Positions 35,120 through 45,989 of a DNA stretch of 64,000 bases are shown piece by piece. The DNA is taken from the NCBI RefSeq assembly GCF_007004545.3, contig NZ_CP045503.2, positions 590,501 through 654,500 of the forward strand, written 5' to 3'. How positions within the stretch are numbered: the first letter of the stretch is position 1; the number at the start of each line of letters is the position of its first letter. The DNA is from Shewanella eurypsychrophilus. GTDB taxonomy: Bacteria > Pseudomonadota > Gammaproteobacteria > Enterobacterales > Shewanellaceae. The notes under the pieces were generated by a model. That model was not told the DNA's origin. It searched no databases and saw only the letters and a list, made by a program, of their open reading frames with translations. A program made the position numbers and the translations under genes.

Positions 35120-36427
35120 ATGAGCGAAACACATTTATCTAATCAGAAGTTTGCCGACTTTTCCCTTAATGAAGGGATAAAAACAGCACTAAACGAGAGC
35201 GGCTTTGAATTTTGTACGCCTATTCAAGCACTATCAATACCTATTCTATTGCAGAAAAAAGATATCGCAGGTCAAGCACAGACCGGTACAGGGAAGACAT
35301 TAGCATTCCTGGTGGCGACTTTTGAACATCTGCTATCTACCCCAGTTCCTGAAGGTCGTCAAATTAATCAGCCTCGCGCTATGATTATGGCACCAACTCG
35401 TGAGCTTGCTATTCAGATTGCTAAAGATGCAACTTTATTAGCAAAACATACTGGCTTGAAAGTCGGTATCGTGTATGGCGGTGAAAGTTACGAAGTGCAA
35501 CGTAAGGTGCTAGATAAAGGTATCGATATTCTTATCGGTACCACGGGACGTATTATTGATTACGTCCGTCAAGGCATCATTAACTTGAGTGCTATTCAAG
35601 CTGTTGTGCTTGATGAAGCCGATCGTATGTTCGATCTTGGTTTCATTAAAGATATCCGCTTCCTTTTCAGACGTATGCCTGATGCTAAATCGCGTCTTAA
35701 TATGTTGTTTTCTGCGACTTTATCGATGAAAGTACAGGAACTGGCATACGATCACATGAATGAACCTGAAAAGGTCGTCATTGCGCCTAACGAAAAAACC
35801 TCTAAAAATATCAGAGAAGAGATCTTCTATCCATCGATGGATGAGAAGATGAAGTTACTACTGACTTTGATTGAGGAAGATTGGCCCGAGAAGGCGATTA
35901 TCTTCTCTAATACTAAGCACAGCTGTGAAAATGTCTGGTCTTGGTTATCAGGTGACGGCCACAGAGTGGGCTTGCTAACTGGTGATGTACCACAGAAGAA
36001 GCGTATTCGTATACTCGAGCAGTTCACTACTGGTGAATTAGATCTATTAGTTGCTACAGATGTTGCTGCTCGTGGTCTACACATCTCTGATGTTTCACAC
36101 GTGTATAACTACGATCTTCCCGATGACTGTGAAGATTACGTTCATCGTATTGGCCGTACAGGGCGTGCTGGTAAGAAAGGCGTGTCGGTGAGTTTTGCCT
36201 GTGAAGAATATGCACTGAATTTACCAGCGATTGAAGAGTATATTACTCATTCTATTCCAGTGTGTAACTATGATAGCTCTGCGCTGCTGGAAGATATTCC
36301 TGCACCGATACGAGTACATAGAAAGCACAACAATCGTCCTCAACAGGGACGTAGTGGGTCGGGACGTTCGCAAGGTAACCGAAATAGCGGTCCACGCCGC
36401 CATGATCGAGTTCGCAGACACTCGTAA
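35120..36427 (+). CDS. rhlB: ATP-dependent RNA helicase RhlB
   Basis: DEAD-box helicase of the RNA degradosome. 435 aa: Q motif near [11 protein letters not shown], motif I AQTGTGKT, Ia PTRELAIQ, motif II DEAD, motif III SAT, motif [12 protein letters not shown], and a basic Arg/Gly-rich C-terminal tail (~390-435). It diverges from trxA and abuts gppA with no gap (TAA then ATG), so the two are likely co-translated. Rho, RhlB and RraA are all encoded in this window, linking several RNA-turnover functions. Confidence 0.96.
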   Translation: MSETHLSNQKFADFSLNEGIKTALNESGFEFCTPIQALSIPILLQKKDIAGQAQTGTGKTLAFLVATFEHLLSTPVPEGRQINQPRAMIMAPTRELAIQIAKDATLLAKHTGLKVGIVYGGESYEVQRKVLDKGIDILIGTTGRIIDYVRQGIINLSAIQAVVLDEADRMFDLGFIKDIRFLFRRMPDAKSRLNMLFSATLSMKVQELAYDHMNEPEKVVIAPNEKTSKNIREEIFYPSMDEKMKLLLTLIEEDWPEKAIIFSNTKHSCENVWSWLSGDGHRVGLLTGDVPQKKRIRILEQFTTGELDLLVATDVAARGLHISDVSHVYNYDLPDDCEDYVHRIGRTGRAGKKGVSVSFACEEYALNLPAIEEYITHSIPVCNYDSSALLEDIPAPIRVHRKHNNRPQQGRSGSGRSQGNRNSGPRRHDRVRRHS

Positions 36428-37339
36428 ATGACAACACCTCGCTATGCAGCCATTACGTTAGGTTCTAATAGCTTTAATATGCTGGTCGCTGAAACTAAGG
36501 CTGATCAGCCATCTATTATTGCCAAATATAAGCGTAAAGTGCGTCTTGCTGAAGGGATCCAACAGAATGGATCTCTTAGTGAGGAGGTGTTATTACGTGG
36601 CTTAGATTGCTTAGCCATGTTTGCAGATATGCTCGATAAAGAGGGTGTAGCGAGAGATAGTATTGCAGTGATCGCGACCGCGACCCTGCGAAATATAGCC
36701 AATTCCGATGATTTTTGTCGTCGTGCTCTACCTATTTTAGGTCATCCCATCGAAATCATCACAGGCATGCGTGAAGCTGAGCTGATCTATCAAGGCATGG
36801 TGGCCACGACCTGTGGCGAAGGACGCCGCTTAGTAATTGATATCGGTGGTGCGAGTACCGAGTTTATTATCGGTGATGGCGATAGAGTCTTGTTGAAAAA
36901 TAGCCTGCCTATGGGCTGTGTCACCTTCAATGAGCAATTCTTTAACTCATTCCCACTGCAAGAACTAGATTTTGAAAATGCTAAGTCTCAGGTTAAGCAA
37001 ACACTGGGTACGCATTTAAAAGAACTGACTAGCTTAGGCTGGCATTGTGTTGTCGGTGCATCTGGTAGCGTTCAATCTGTTGTAGAACTCTTAAACCATC
37101 GCAATGAATCAAGCTGTATTACACTTGCAGTGCTTAATAGCCTCAAACAAGAAGTACTGGCACAGTCAGATCTTTCGATGACTGAGATCACAGGTTTAAA
37201 TCATGAGAGAGCGCCAACCTTTGCAGCTGGTATCTCTATTTTGCTTGCCCTGTTTGAACTACTTAACATAGAAAAACTGAACCTCTCCGGGGGGGCGCTC
37301 CGTGAAGGAGTACTGCAAACCTTAGCTCATCGTCTCTAG
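36428..37339 (+). CDS. gppA: Ppx/GppA family phosphatase
   Basis: Exopolyphosphatase / pppGpp phosphohydrolase family. It has the ASKHA-fold phosphate loops LGSNSFNMLVAE (residues ~11-22) and DIGGASTEFIIGD (~138-150). At 303 aa it has only the catalytic Ppx/GppA domain and lacks the C-terminal HD-like part of E. coli GppA/Ppx (~500 aa). Position right after rhlB matches E. coli gppA. Substrate preference (polyP or pppGpp) cannot be told from sequence. Confidence 0.88.
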   Translation: MTTPRYAAITLGSNSFNMLVAETKADQPSIIAKYKRKVRLAEGIQQNGSLSEEVLLRGLDCLAMFADMLDKEGVARDSIAVIATATLRNIANSDDFCRRALPILGHPIEIITGMREAELIYQGMVATTCGEGRRLVIDIGGASTEFIIGDGDRVLLKNSLPMGCVTFNEQFFNSFPLQELDFENAKSQVKQTLGTHLKELTSLGWHCVVGASGSVQSVVELLNHRNESSCITLAVLNSLKQEVLAQSDLSMTEITGLNHERAPTFAAGISILLALFELLNIEKLNLSGGALREGVLQTLAHRL

Positions 37340-37798
37340 AGAAAGCTTTTCCATAACGAGTTTCCAACTAACCACTCCCCATCCCTAATAGACTTTCTGA
37401 TAGCAGTTTATCTAAAAGTAAGTCATCTATAGCCTGTTTGTTTTGCATTGCAGCACAAGGAGTAAATCCCCACTCCCTCTGATTTACGATTCCTTTTCTC
37501 AAAACCACACAGAAACAAATCAGTTTAAAAAACCATTTCAGATATAAAAAAACATACTTTCGACCAAATTGTTAAATCTATTAACAATTATCATCTTGTA
37601 AAACTTGAACATACTAGGTTTATCACTGTTTATACTCTCCAAATTACCTGACTATGGGCTTTTTTGGTATATTGCAGATTGTATAAAGTATGTAAGCTGT
37701 GTTATCGTTTTGTTGCGCTTAGTTCGCTTTGTACCCAAATCAACTAATAATATTTTTGCTAAGCGCGTATTCAGAGAAGGTTTAAGGGAGAATAAATT
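37340..37798. other. Intergenic region before first TonB receptor
   Basis: 459 bp, AT-rich. It contains the 23-bp perfect palindrome listed separately and a ribosome site (AAGGGAG) just before the receptor gene. A short open frame at 37605-37847 overlaps the receptor start in another frame and looks fortuitous. Confidence 0.5.
37567..37589. promoter_or_regulatory. Perfect operator-like palindrome
   Basis: AATTGTTAA-N5-TTAACAATT, 9-bp arms, centred about 220 bp upstream of the TonB receptor ATG. It has the form of a dimeric repressor/activator site; the regulator is not identified. Confidence 0.55.
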
Positions 37799-40700
37799 AT
37801 GTCTGGAAGTAACGCGTTTAAGCGATTTACACCAAGAAGAACGCTAGCAGCAATCGCTGTTGGTTCAGTGCTGATGATGTCAGCGCCAGCTGCTATGGCA
37901 GCCGATACGAGTATTGTTAAGGGTCATATTGTCAACAGTGACGGTGTCACGGTAGCTAATGCGACCATTACTTTGAAACATAAGACTAAGGGTCTTGTGT
38001 ATACGGTAGAAACGAATGCAAAGGGTGATTACTTCTTACGTAATGTTCCCGTTGGTGACTATGACGTTAGTATCACTAAAGATGGATTTTCTAAGACTCA
38101 AGAGTCGGGTGTAAGAGTTAGTATTGGTCAGCCAGTGATCTTGGATGGACAATTAATCGCTGTCGGTGCTGACAATGTCGAGCGTATCGCCGTTACTGGC
38201 AGCATGATACGTCGTGTCGATATGAGCTCATCAACTTCTGGCGTCACTTTTAGCCAAGATGAACTCAATACAATGCCTGTCGATTCAGGTTTTGAAAATA
38301 TCGCTCTGCTTGCTCCTGGCACATCAGCTCCTGGCGGTGAAAGCTTTAATGGAGCATCAAGTTTTGGTGGTTCATCATCTGCTGAAAATGCCTATTATTT
38401 GAATGGCCTTAATATTACCAATATCAGAACTGGCCTTGGCTCACTTAGCCTACCTTGGGAAGCGATTGCACAGACTCAAGTTAAGACTGGCGCGATTACT
38501 CCAGAGTTTGGCAGTGCCATTGGTGGTGTCGTTAATGCGGTATCTAAGTCTGGTGATAACGAGTTTCATTTTGGGGTTGAGGGTCGTTGGGATCCGGCAT
38601 CGATGAGATCGTCTCATGATTCAATCTATCAAGCCGATGGAACTATCGATGGTGACAATAACACCATGCAAAACTCAGAAGATTTCAAGCAAGCCAGAAT
38701 CTGGGCAAGCGGTGCAATCATCGAAGATAAGCTGTTCTATTATGGTTTATATGAGCCGAGCCAGAATGATTTTGAGTGGGCTACTCAAACGGTTTATAAA
38801 GAGAAAGATCGTGAGTCTAATCGCTGGTTCGCTAAATTAGATTGGTACATGACAGAAGATCACTCTATCGGCTTCATGGCGATGAACAATAAGCGTACCT
38901 GGACGACAACGACCTATGCCTATGATTGGGAAACCAATAAAATTGGTGATCAGCAAGGTATTGCTGCACCGGGTGAAGATGGTGGTGAACTCTATAGCAT
39001 AAATTATAATGGCTACATCACCGATGACTTCTCTGTGTCTGCTGTGGTTGGTCGAGTTGAAGAAAATGTAGAAAATCGTGTTGCTTCTTCAAACCCTGGT
39101 GTTTGGGATGAGAGAAATGGTTCATTTGTTACTTTGAGCCAGCATACTAACTCTACTGTTGTTGAGCAGCATTATGTACGCGATCAGGCTCGTATCGACT
39201 TTAACTGGGATCTTGAAGATCATGCTATCAGCTTTGGTGTCGATTACAGCAGTGTAGCGGTTGATTATTCAGAAGACCAAAACGGTATCGGTGAAGCACA
39301 GGGTTGGTGGACAATTGCAACCGCTGGTGCCAATGATATCTCTGGCGCTGCAGAAGGCGAAGACTATATTGAGCGTCGCCGTCGTTCGACCTTTGCTAAG
39401 AATGATTCAGAGGTGAGTTCATTAGCTTATTATATTAATGATTCATGGCAGGCTACTGATAACTTAGTTATCAATGCTGGCGTGAGAGTTAATAGTTATA
39501 AAAATACCGTATCTGATGGTCGAGCTTATGTCGATCTAGATAACCAGATAGCACCAAGACTTCAGGCTATCTATGATATTCATGGTGATGGCACATCTAA
39601 GATATTTGCAACATACGGACGCTACTTCCAGCCTGTATCGGTCAACATGAACATCAAGCAGGGTGGTTCGCAGCGAGAAGTGTTTGACTATTATGAGCTA
39701 GATCAGCTTGATAGTGATGGCCATCCAATTATTACTGCCGATGGTTCTCCTAGCCGTGGTGTTAATATTCGCGATACACGTGTCAGACAGCAAGGTATTA
39801 CTGAGCCAGGCTTAATCGCATCATCTTCACTCGATTCTATGTACTCTGATGAAATTACTGTTGGTTATCAGCAGGAAGTATTTGAGACTATGTCTGCCGG
39901 TGCTCGTGTAATCTGGCGTGACCTAGGTCGCGGTATAGAAGATACTGATGTTGAACCGATTTTAAGTAAGAAGTTAGCTGAGCTTGGCATCGAAGATAAT
40001 GTTGGTCAAGGTTCATACTATGTGCTGCATAACCCAGGTGAAGCGGTAAACTTAAGCTATGATTTTGATGGTGATGGCCAAGTCGACAACGTGACACTTT
40101 CACCTGAAGAGATGGCACTTGATGCTATGGAACGTCACTACTTAGCGCTCGAGTTAACGCTCGATGGTAATGTGACTGATGACTTCCGCATTAACTCCTC
40201 TTACACCCTGTCGCATAACTGGGGTAACACAGAGGGCTTAGTTAAAACAGATAATGATCAAGCCGATCCAGGCTGGACGACATCTTATGATTATGGCGAC
40301 CTAATGGACCATGGTTATGGCGACCTGCCAAATGATCACACCCATGTGTTTAAGTTTAATGGTAGCTATGACATTACCGAAGAGTTGATTCTTGGTTTTG
40401 TAACTAGCATTAGCTCGGGTCGTCCGCAAAATGAATTCTCAGTTCACCCTGAAGGCGTAGATAGCTGTGCGCCGGGTAATCCATGGGATGCATGTATCAG
40501 CCGTTATTACGGACATGCTAGTCACTATGACGAGAATGGCAACCCATCTCCACGTGGTACAGCTGGTACTTTACCTTGGGTAACCAAACTTGATCTTTCC
40601 TTGATGTATAGAACAGAGCTATTAAGTGGTGACTTCAGCATTAAAGGCACAGTTTACAATGTGTTGAATACAGACACTGCGACAAACATTAATGAAGAGC

Positions 40701-40807
40701 GTACAGCTTATGGTGAAGATGGGCTAATGCTCAATCCGAACTATGGAATGACGACTGAACGACAAGAAGAGCGTTACTTCTCACTTGTCGCTCGTTATGA
40801 GTTCTAA
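37799..40807 (+). CDS. TonB-dependent receptor, Oar-like with carboxypeptidase-regulatory domain
   Basis: 1,002-aa outer-membrane receptor. A signal peptide ends near AAMAADTS (residue ~35). A CarboxypepD_reg-like beta domain (~38-110: VKGHIVNSDGVTVANATITL) precedes a TonB-box-like VERIAVTGS, the plug (~130-260, AENAYYLNGLNITNIRTG) and a large beta-barrel ending in aromatic VARYEF, the usual outer-membrane C-terminus. Resembles Oar/OmpA-related TonB receptors of marine bacteria. The substrate is unknown. AAGGGAG precedes the ATG; a terminator follows. Confidence 0.9.
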   Translation: MSGSNAFKRFTPRRTLAAIAVGSVLMMSAPAAMAADTSIVKGHIVNSDGVTVANATITLKHKTKGLVYTVETNAKGDYFLRNVPVGDYDVSITKDGFSKTQESGVRVSIGQPVILDGQLIAVGADNVERIAVTGSMIRRVDMSSSTSGVTFSQDELNTMPVDSGFENIALLAPGTSAPGGESFNGASSFGGSSSAENAYYLNGLNITNIRTGLGSLSLPWEAIAQTQVKTGAITPEFGSAIGGVVNAVSKSGDNEFHFGVEGRWDPASMRSSHDSIYQADGTIDGDNNTMQNSEDFKQARIWASGAIIEDKLFYYGLYEPSQNDFEWATQTVYKEKDRESNRWFAKLDWYMTEDHSIGFMAMNNKRTWTTTTYAYDWETNKIGDQQGIAAPGEDGGELYSINYNGYITDDFSVSAVVGRVEENVENRVASSNPGVWDERNGSFVTLSQHTNSTVVEQHYVRDQARIDFNWDLEDHAISFGVDYSSVAVDYSEDQNGIGEAQGWWTIATAGANDISGAAEGEDYIERRRRSTFAKNDSEVSSLAYYINDSWQATDNLVINAGVRVNSYKNTVSDGRAYVDLDNQIAPRLQAIYDIHGDGTSKIFATYGRYFQPVSVNMNIKQGGSQREVFDYYELDQLDSDGHPIITADGSPSRGVNIRDTRVRQQGITEPGLIASSSLDSMYSDEITVGYQQEVFETMSAGARVIWRDLGRGIEDTDVEPILSKKLAELGIEDNVGQGSYYVLHNPGEAVNLSYDFDGDGQVDNVTLSPEEMALDAMERHYLALELTLDGNVTDDFRINSSYTLSHNWGNTEGLVKTDNDQADPGWTTSYDYGDLMDHGYGDLPNDHTHVFKFNGSYDITEELILGFVTSISSGRPQNEFSVHPEGVDSCAPGNPWDACISRYYGHASHYDENGNPSPRGTAGTLPWVTKLDLSLMYRTELLSGDFSIKGTVYNVLNTDTATNINEERTAYGEDGLMLNPNYGMTTERQEERYFSLVARYEF

Positions 40808-40824
40808 ATAACCTAGCTAAGAGA

Positions 40825-40849
40825 AAAGGCCGCATTTGCGGCCTTTTTT
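40825..40849 (+). terminator. Terminator after first TonB receptor
   Basis: AAAGGCCGC-ATTT-GCGGCC followed by six Ts. Confidence 0.9.
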
Positions 40850-41267
40850 ATTTATGGGGCATAGATACATTCGTTCACTTCATTCTGTCACTTATTCCAT
40901 TCAGACATATTTAGATACTTTTTATGCTAATTGCATTTTTAGTTATTATGAATCTTGCACCGATAAATTTATCAGACTTAAGCTTATGGTGAGTAAGCTG
41001 TCTTAACTTATGTAACTCAGGCTTTACTGAGTAAGTAGCTAATTACTAGTCGGAAAAATATTTTTTATAAATGTGATTATATTGCATAAATACTCTAAAT
41101 CACCGCATAAACTAAAACCATACCCAAGAAAGATATATTGCATACAAAATACAGCATGTGATACATATGTTGTCGCCATGTTTTGTTGTTGTTTGATTTT
41201 TGGTTTCAAACATCAAAGTTAACTGAGCATAGGACCTATAAAAAATATATTCTTGGGAGATGGAAGT
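40850..41267. other. Intergenic region between the TonB receptors
   Basis: About 420 bp of AT-rich promoter sequence. I found no counterpart of the 37567 palindrome, and no ORF or RNA gene. GGGAG precedes the second receptor. Confidence 0.45.
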
Positions 41268-43958
41268 ATGAAATTTAATAACCTTGCGAAGCTGGTTAGT
41301 TTAGCCTGCGGTGGTGTAGTAGCACTATCTGCACCCGTATATGCAGTAGAAGCTGATGACGATGCGGTAGAGCGTATCGAAGTTACTGGCTCACGCCTTA
41401 AGCGTGTCGATATGGAAGGTGCAAGCCCAGTAACAACCATTACTGCTGAAGATATGGCAACTGCAGGTTTCTCGACAGTGGGTGATGCATTGAGAGCATC
41501 GACATTGAACTCCTTTGGTTCATACGGCGGCACATCAAACAACAGCTGGTCATCTCAAGCAACTATTCAGCTTAAAGGTGCCGATGCAAGTCATACACTG
41601 ACATTGCTTGATGGTAAGCGTATGGCCAAGTCTCCAGTCTTAGGTGGCGGTGCAACCAACATCAACACTATTCCTACAGCAGCGGTTGAGCGTATCGAAA
41701 TTCTCTCTGACGGTGCCTCTGCGATTTATGGTACCGATGCCATCGCTGGTGTTATTAACATCATCTTGAAGAAAGACTTTGAAGGTGTTGAAGTTAAGCT
41801 TCGCGCTGAAGATCCTGCTGCTGATGGTGGCGGTGATAACCACTCAGCCTCATTTACTGGTGGCCTAAGTTCAGATAAAGGTAACTTGATGTTCACTATT
41901 GAGCATTTTAAGAAAACAGGTATTACCTTTGGAGAACGTCCATATACTGCTGCACACGTTAAAGATGGCCAAGATCCAAGTGATTTTCAAAGCTGGATTG
42001 GTCTGAGTCAAACAGGTCGTACAATCGATATGGGGCCAAATGGCGGTTGGGAATATCAAACACCATTTACTAATGAAGGCCTAGATTGTGGGGATGTTTA
42101 TGGTGAAAACTTCACCGGACCTTTGAGCGATAGTGCATATCCTGGGGAAACCTCTTGTGCCTATGACTATACTAAAGCGGCTTACAATGATGTTGACCAA
42201 GAGCGTACATCTACACTACTAAACTACTCATATAACATCAGTGATGATATTGAGCTAACAGCGCGTGCATACTGGGCATCGAATAAGACCACTGATGTGT
42301 CTGCACCTATCCCTGGATATATCAGTTTCCCACAAGCTATGCCTGCTTATACTACTGCTGCCGGACTAGATCTACGTGCAGTGCCTGAAGGTGGCGCGAT
42401 GAAGTATCGTTTCGATACCGCAGGTAACCGAGTCCGTGAAAGTACCGATAACATCTATGACTTCTTAGTGGGTCTTGATGGCACAACTGATAGTTTCGAT
42501 TGGAATGCATCTGTGTCATACAACAAGTATGACGTATTCAAATGGGGAACTGGCTATCAATTGATTGGTGCTACAACTGACCTCGTTGGTGCTTGGGATG
42601 ATGATAGCAACTCATTTGTAGGTTGGGATCCGCGCGATCCAAACTCAGAAATGCCTGGCGGTGCAACAGCTAACTCTGATGCTCGCTTAACAAGCAGCGC
42701 ATTAGAAGTTGATGCTGGTCTTAGTTTCGAGTTGTTTGAACTTGCTGGCGGTGCAACTGGTCTGTATGTTGGCGCATCATATCGCGAAGAAAAGCTCGAC
42801 TCGCAGGTTGATGCCCTAGATGAAGCAGGCTTAATTGCAGGTGGTAGTGGTGGCGCTGGCGGTAGTGGTGAGCGTGATGTTAAAGCGGTCTTTATGGAGA
42901 TGGCTTTCCCGGTTCTCGATAACTTAGAACTCAACCTTGCGGCGCGTTACGATGAATATTCTGATTTTGGTGGCACATTCAACCCACAAGTTTCAGTGCG
43001 TTATAACGTGCTAGAGCCGTTATTGATACGTGCATCTTGGGGAACAGGTTTCAGAGCACCGACTTTGGCGGATCTGAACCAATCTACTAGTGTTGGCTAT
43101 AACGATGTGACTAACTACCTTAAGTGCTATGAAGATGGTTTAGGTATCGATGGCTGTGATATCGAAGATAATGTACCTGTTTCTATCGGTCGTAACGAGA
43201 ACTTGGGCCCAGAAGAGTCAGAAAGTTATAATGTTGGTGTTGTTTGGGACATTACAGATAACTTCAATGTATCTGTTGATTACTGGTCACTTGAGACTGA
43301 AGGTCTAATTAGTTCTTTGAATGATAGTGAAATCACCCGTGCTCAAGCTGAGTTATGGCAAGCTGCTGATGCTGCTAGCCAGCCCCGACCTGATATAAGC
43401 ACTATCTACCCTGGTACATCGGTGAGCCAAAACGGTGCGGGTAAGCTAACGGCAATGAATAATGTCATACAAAACATTGGTTTGAGCGAGCGCCAAGGTG
43501 TTGATACTAAGTTTGCATCTACCTTTGAAACTGAAGTGGGTGACTTTAAGCTAGGACTTGCCTGGTCTCATTATTTAAAGTATACAGATTCAATGCCAGT
43601 AGGTGGTGTACAGACTGTCTCACGTAACTGGAGTGGTACTGAAGATTATCCGGATGATCGCGTTAACTTTTCTGCTAACTATTTAGTCGGCGATCATAGC
43701 TTGTTCTATCAAGCGGATTATGTCGATCACCAGTCTACTGAAGACGAGAATGAAAACGGTAGCAGCTACCAGATTGATTCAGTTGTCTACCATACGCTAA
43801 GTTACTCATACACTATGCCTTGGAACAACACTGTTTCAGCAGGTGTGAACAACTTGACTGATGAAGATCCAAGTTTCCGTGCTAATGGTGATTATGAGAG
43901 CAGTATTTATGACATTATTGGTCGTTCTTACTGGGTGTCTTTCACTCAAGCTTTCTAA
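41268..43958 (+). CDS. TonB-dependent receptor
   Basis: 896-aa outer-membrane receptor from the ATG at 41268 (GGGAG upstream; a TTG 15 bp earlier is less likely). A short signal peptide ends near APVYAVEA. The TonB-box/plug start is VERIEVTGSRLKRVDM, almost the same as in the preceding receptor; plug motifs are QIQLKG-like (TIQLKGADASHTLTLLDGKR, split) and VERIEILSDGASAIYGTDAIAGVINIILK (several pieces). The barrel has GTGFRAPTLADLNQ and ends in WVSFTQAF. It lacks the N-terminal regulatory domain of its neighbour. Substrate unknown; lengths and style suggest peptide or carbohydrate uptake, which is speculation. Confidence 0.9.
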   Translation: MKFNNLAKLVSLACGGVVALSAPVYAVEADDDAVERIEVTGSRLKRVDMEGASPVTTITAEDMATAGFSTVGDALRASTLNSFGSYGGTSNNSWSSQATIQLKGADASHTLTLLDGKRMAKSPVLGGGATNINTIPTAAVERIEILSDGASAIYGTDAIAGVINIILKKDFEGVEVKLRAEDPAADGGGDNHSASFTGGLSSDKGNLMFTIEHFKKTGITFGERPYTAAHVKDGQDPSDFQSWIGLSQTGRTIDMGPNGGWEYQTPFTNEGLDCGDVYGENFTGPLSDSAYPGETSCAYDYTKAAYNDVDQERTSTLLNYSYNISDDIELTARAYWASNKTTDVSAPIPGYISFPQAMPAYTTAAGLDLRAVPEGGAMKYRFDTAGNRVRESTDNIYDFLVGLDGTTDSFDWNASVSYNKYDVFKWGTGYQLIGATTDLVGAWDDDSNSFVGWDPRDPNSEMPGGATANSDARLTSSALEVDAGLSFELFELAGGATGLYVGASYREEKLDSQVDALDEAGLIAGGSGGAGGSGERDVKAVFMEMAFPVLDNLELNLAARYDEYSDFGGTFNPQVSVRYNVLEPLLIRASWGTGFRAPTLADLNQSTSVGYNDVTNYLKCYEDGLGIDGCDIEDNVPVSIGRNENLGPEESESYNVGVVWDITDNFNVSVDYWSLETEGLISSLNDSEITRAQAELWQAADAASQPRPDISTIYPGTSVSQNGAGKLTAMNNVIQNIGLSERQGVDTKFASTFETEVGDFKLGLAWSHYLKYTDSMPVGGVQTVSRNWSGTEDYPDDRVNFSANYLVGDHSLFYQADYVDHQSTEDENENGSSYQIDSVVYHTLSYSYTMPWNNTVSAGVNNLTDEDPSFRANGDYESSIYDIIGRSYWVSFTQAF

Positions 43959-43985
43959 ATTTGTTTAGTTAAATAATCGACACAA

Positions 43986-44010
43986 AAAAGGCACTCATCG
44001 AGTGCCTTTT
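43986..44010. terminator. Bidirectional terminator
   Basis: AAAAGGCACTC-ATC-GAGTGCCTTTT with A/T tails, between the convergent TonB receptor and thioredoxin-like genes. Confidence 0.9.
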
Positions 44011-44029
44011 CTTTTTAAGTCAAATGTTA

Positions 44030-44566
44030 TCAGTTTAGAATTTTTGCTAAATCAATTTCTAATGACACTTCTGGACGTTCTACGATACGGCCAATCTCTT
44101 CACCTTTTTGCATGACAATAAAGGTTGGGATACGGCTAAATTCATACTGTGCTGCGAGTCCTTCTGGATCGGCTTTCTGGCGATCTACACCAATATAGGT
44201 CACGGTGATATTTGGGTTGTTAACCTCTTCCATGATTCGGATAAAACGGGGCGTTTCACGGTGACAATCAGGACACCAGGTACCGATGATCACAATGATT
44301 TCGGTAGGCTCTTTGAGAGACTTGAGCGGAGTAATCGCCGCAGTATCTACTTCGTATTCTTTATAACCTTCAGTAAAGTCATCTAGTTCTGTCACTAAGG
44401 TTTGTGCACTTACATCACCGGTTAAAATCACTTCTTGTTTCTCCTCGCTACAGGTGGCAATAAAGCCATCTTGCTTTTCATCGAATGCGCAGCCGCTGTC
44501 AGCTAATGTTTGGCAGCTAAAAAAGAGGGCGGTAGTGGCAAGTAATGCCTTGACGCTTTGATTCAT
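44030..44566 (-). CDS. Periplasmic thioredoxin-like protein
   Basis: 178-aa exported thioredoxin-fold protein. The signal peptide ends near TLADSGC (~residue 24). The redox motif WCPDCH lies at ~residue 97 in IIGTWCPDCHRETPRF, and the cis-Pro in SRIPTFIVMQKGEEIG. Two N-terminal Cys and one in IATCSEE could form extra disulfides. Partner unknown; possibly thiol oxidoreductase for periplasmic proteins. It stands alone with its own promoter, convergent to the receptor. Confidence 0.85.
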   Translation of the reverse strand: MNQSVKALLATTALFFSCQTLADSGCAFDEKQDGFIATCSEEKQEVILTGDVSAQTLVTELDDFTEGYKEYEVDTAAITPLKSLKEPTEIIVIIGTWCPDCHRETPRFIRIMEEVNNPNITVTYIGVDRQKADPEGLAAQYEFSRIPTFIVMQKGEEIGRIVERPEVSLEIDLAKILN

Positions 44567-44889
44567 GATAATACCTCAGGCTCGGGGGAAATGGCTAGTG
44601 CTGCTATATAGTAGCGACGCCTGTATTTAAGCATTTAGTGCTAGAGTGGAACAGCAACACTGCTGATAAAGGCTGGTTGGATCACTATCTATTTGTACAA
44701 TTACTTGTATCGGTCACATATTGCCGTAGTGAACAGCTAATAAATAAACCTCTCTGTAACGATGGATAAATTATTAAACATGGTTTTATCAAGTGATGCC
44801 TTTTGCTACAGACTGCGCTTATAAGTCAGAATAGCAGGCGTAAAAAGACCGCAATAGATGCGGTCTTTTATCGAGAAAGGCGAGTAAGA
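44567..44889. other. Intergenic region between hemB and thioredoxin-like gene
   Basis: 323 bp holding the thioredoxin-like promoter region and, at its right end, the hemB terminator listed separately. Nothing else recognisable. Confidence 0.5.
44843..44869 (-). terminator. Terminator after hemB
   Basis: AAAAGACCGCA-ATAGA-TGCGGTCTTTT, 21 bp beyond the hemB stop, with A/T flanks on both sides. Confidence 0.88.
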
Positions 44890-45915
<1,026 letters not shown>

Positions 45916-45989
45916 CTAACTTTGTTCTCAAATAATTATGACCCTATTTGGCCCTATAATTATTGACTGAGTGATGTTGATAATTGTGA

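Noticed and set aside
37605-37847. 80-codon open frame upstream of the first TonB receptor
   Set aside because: It overlaps the receptor start in another frame, and its signal-like start has no ribosome site.
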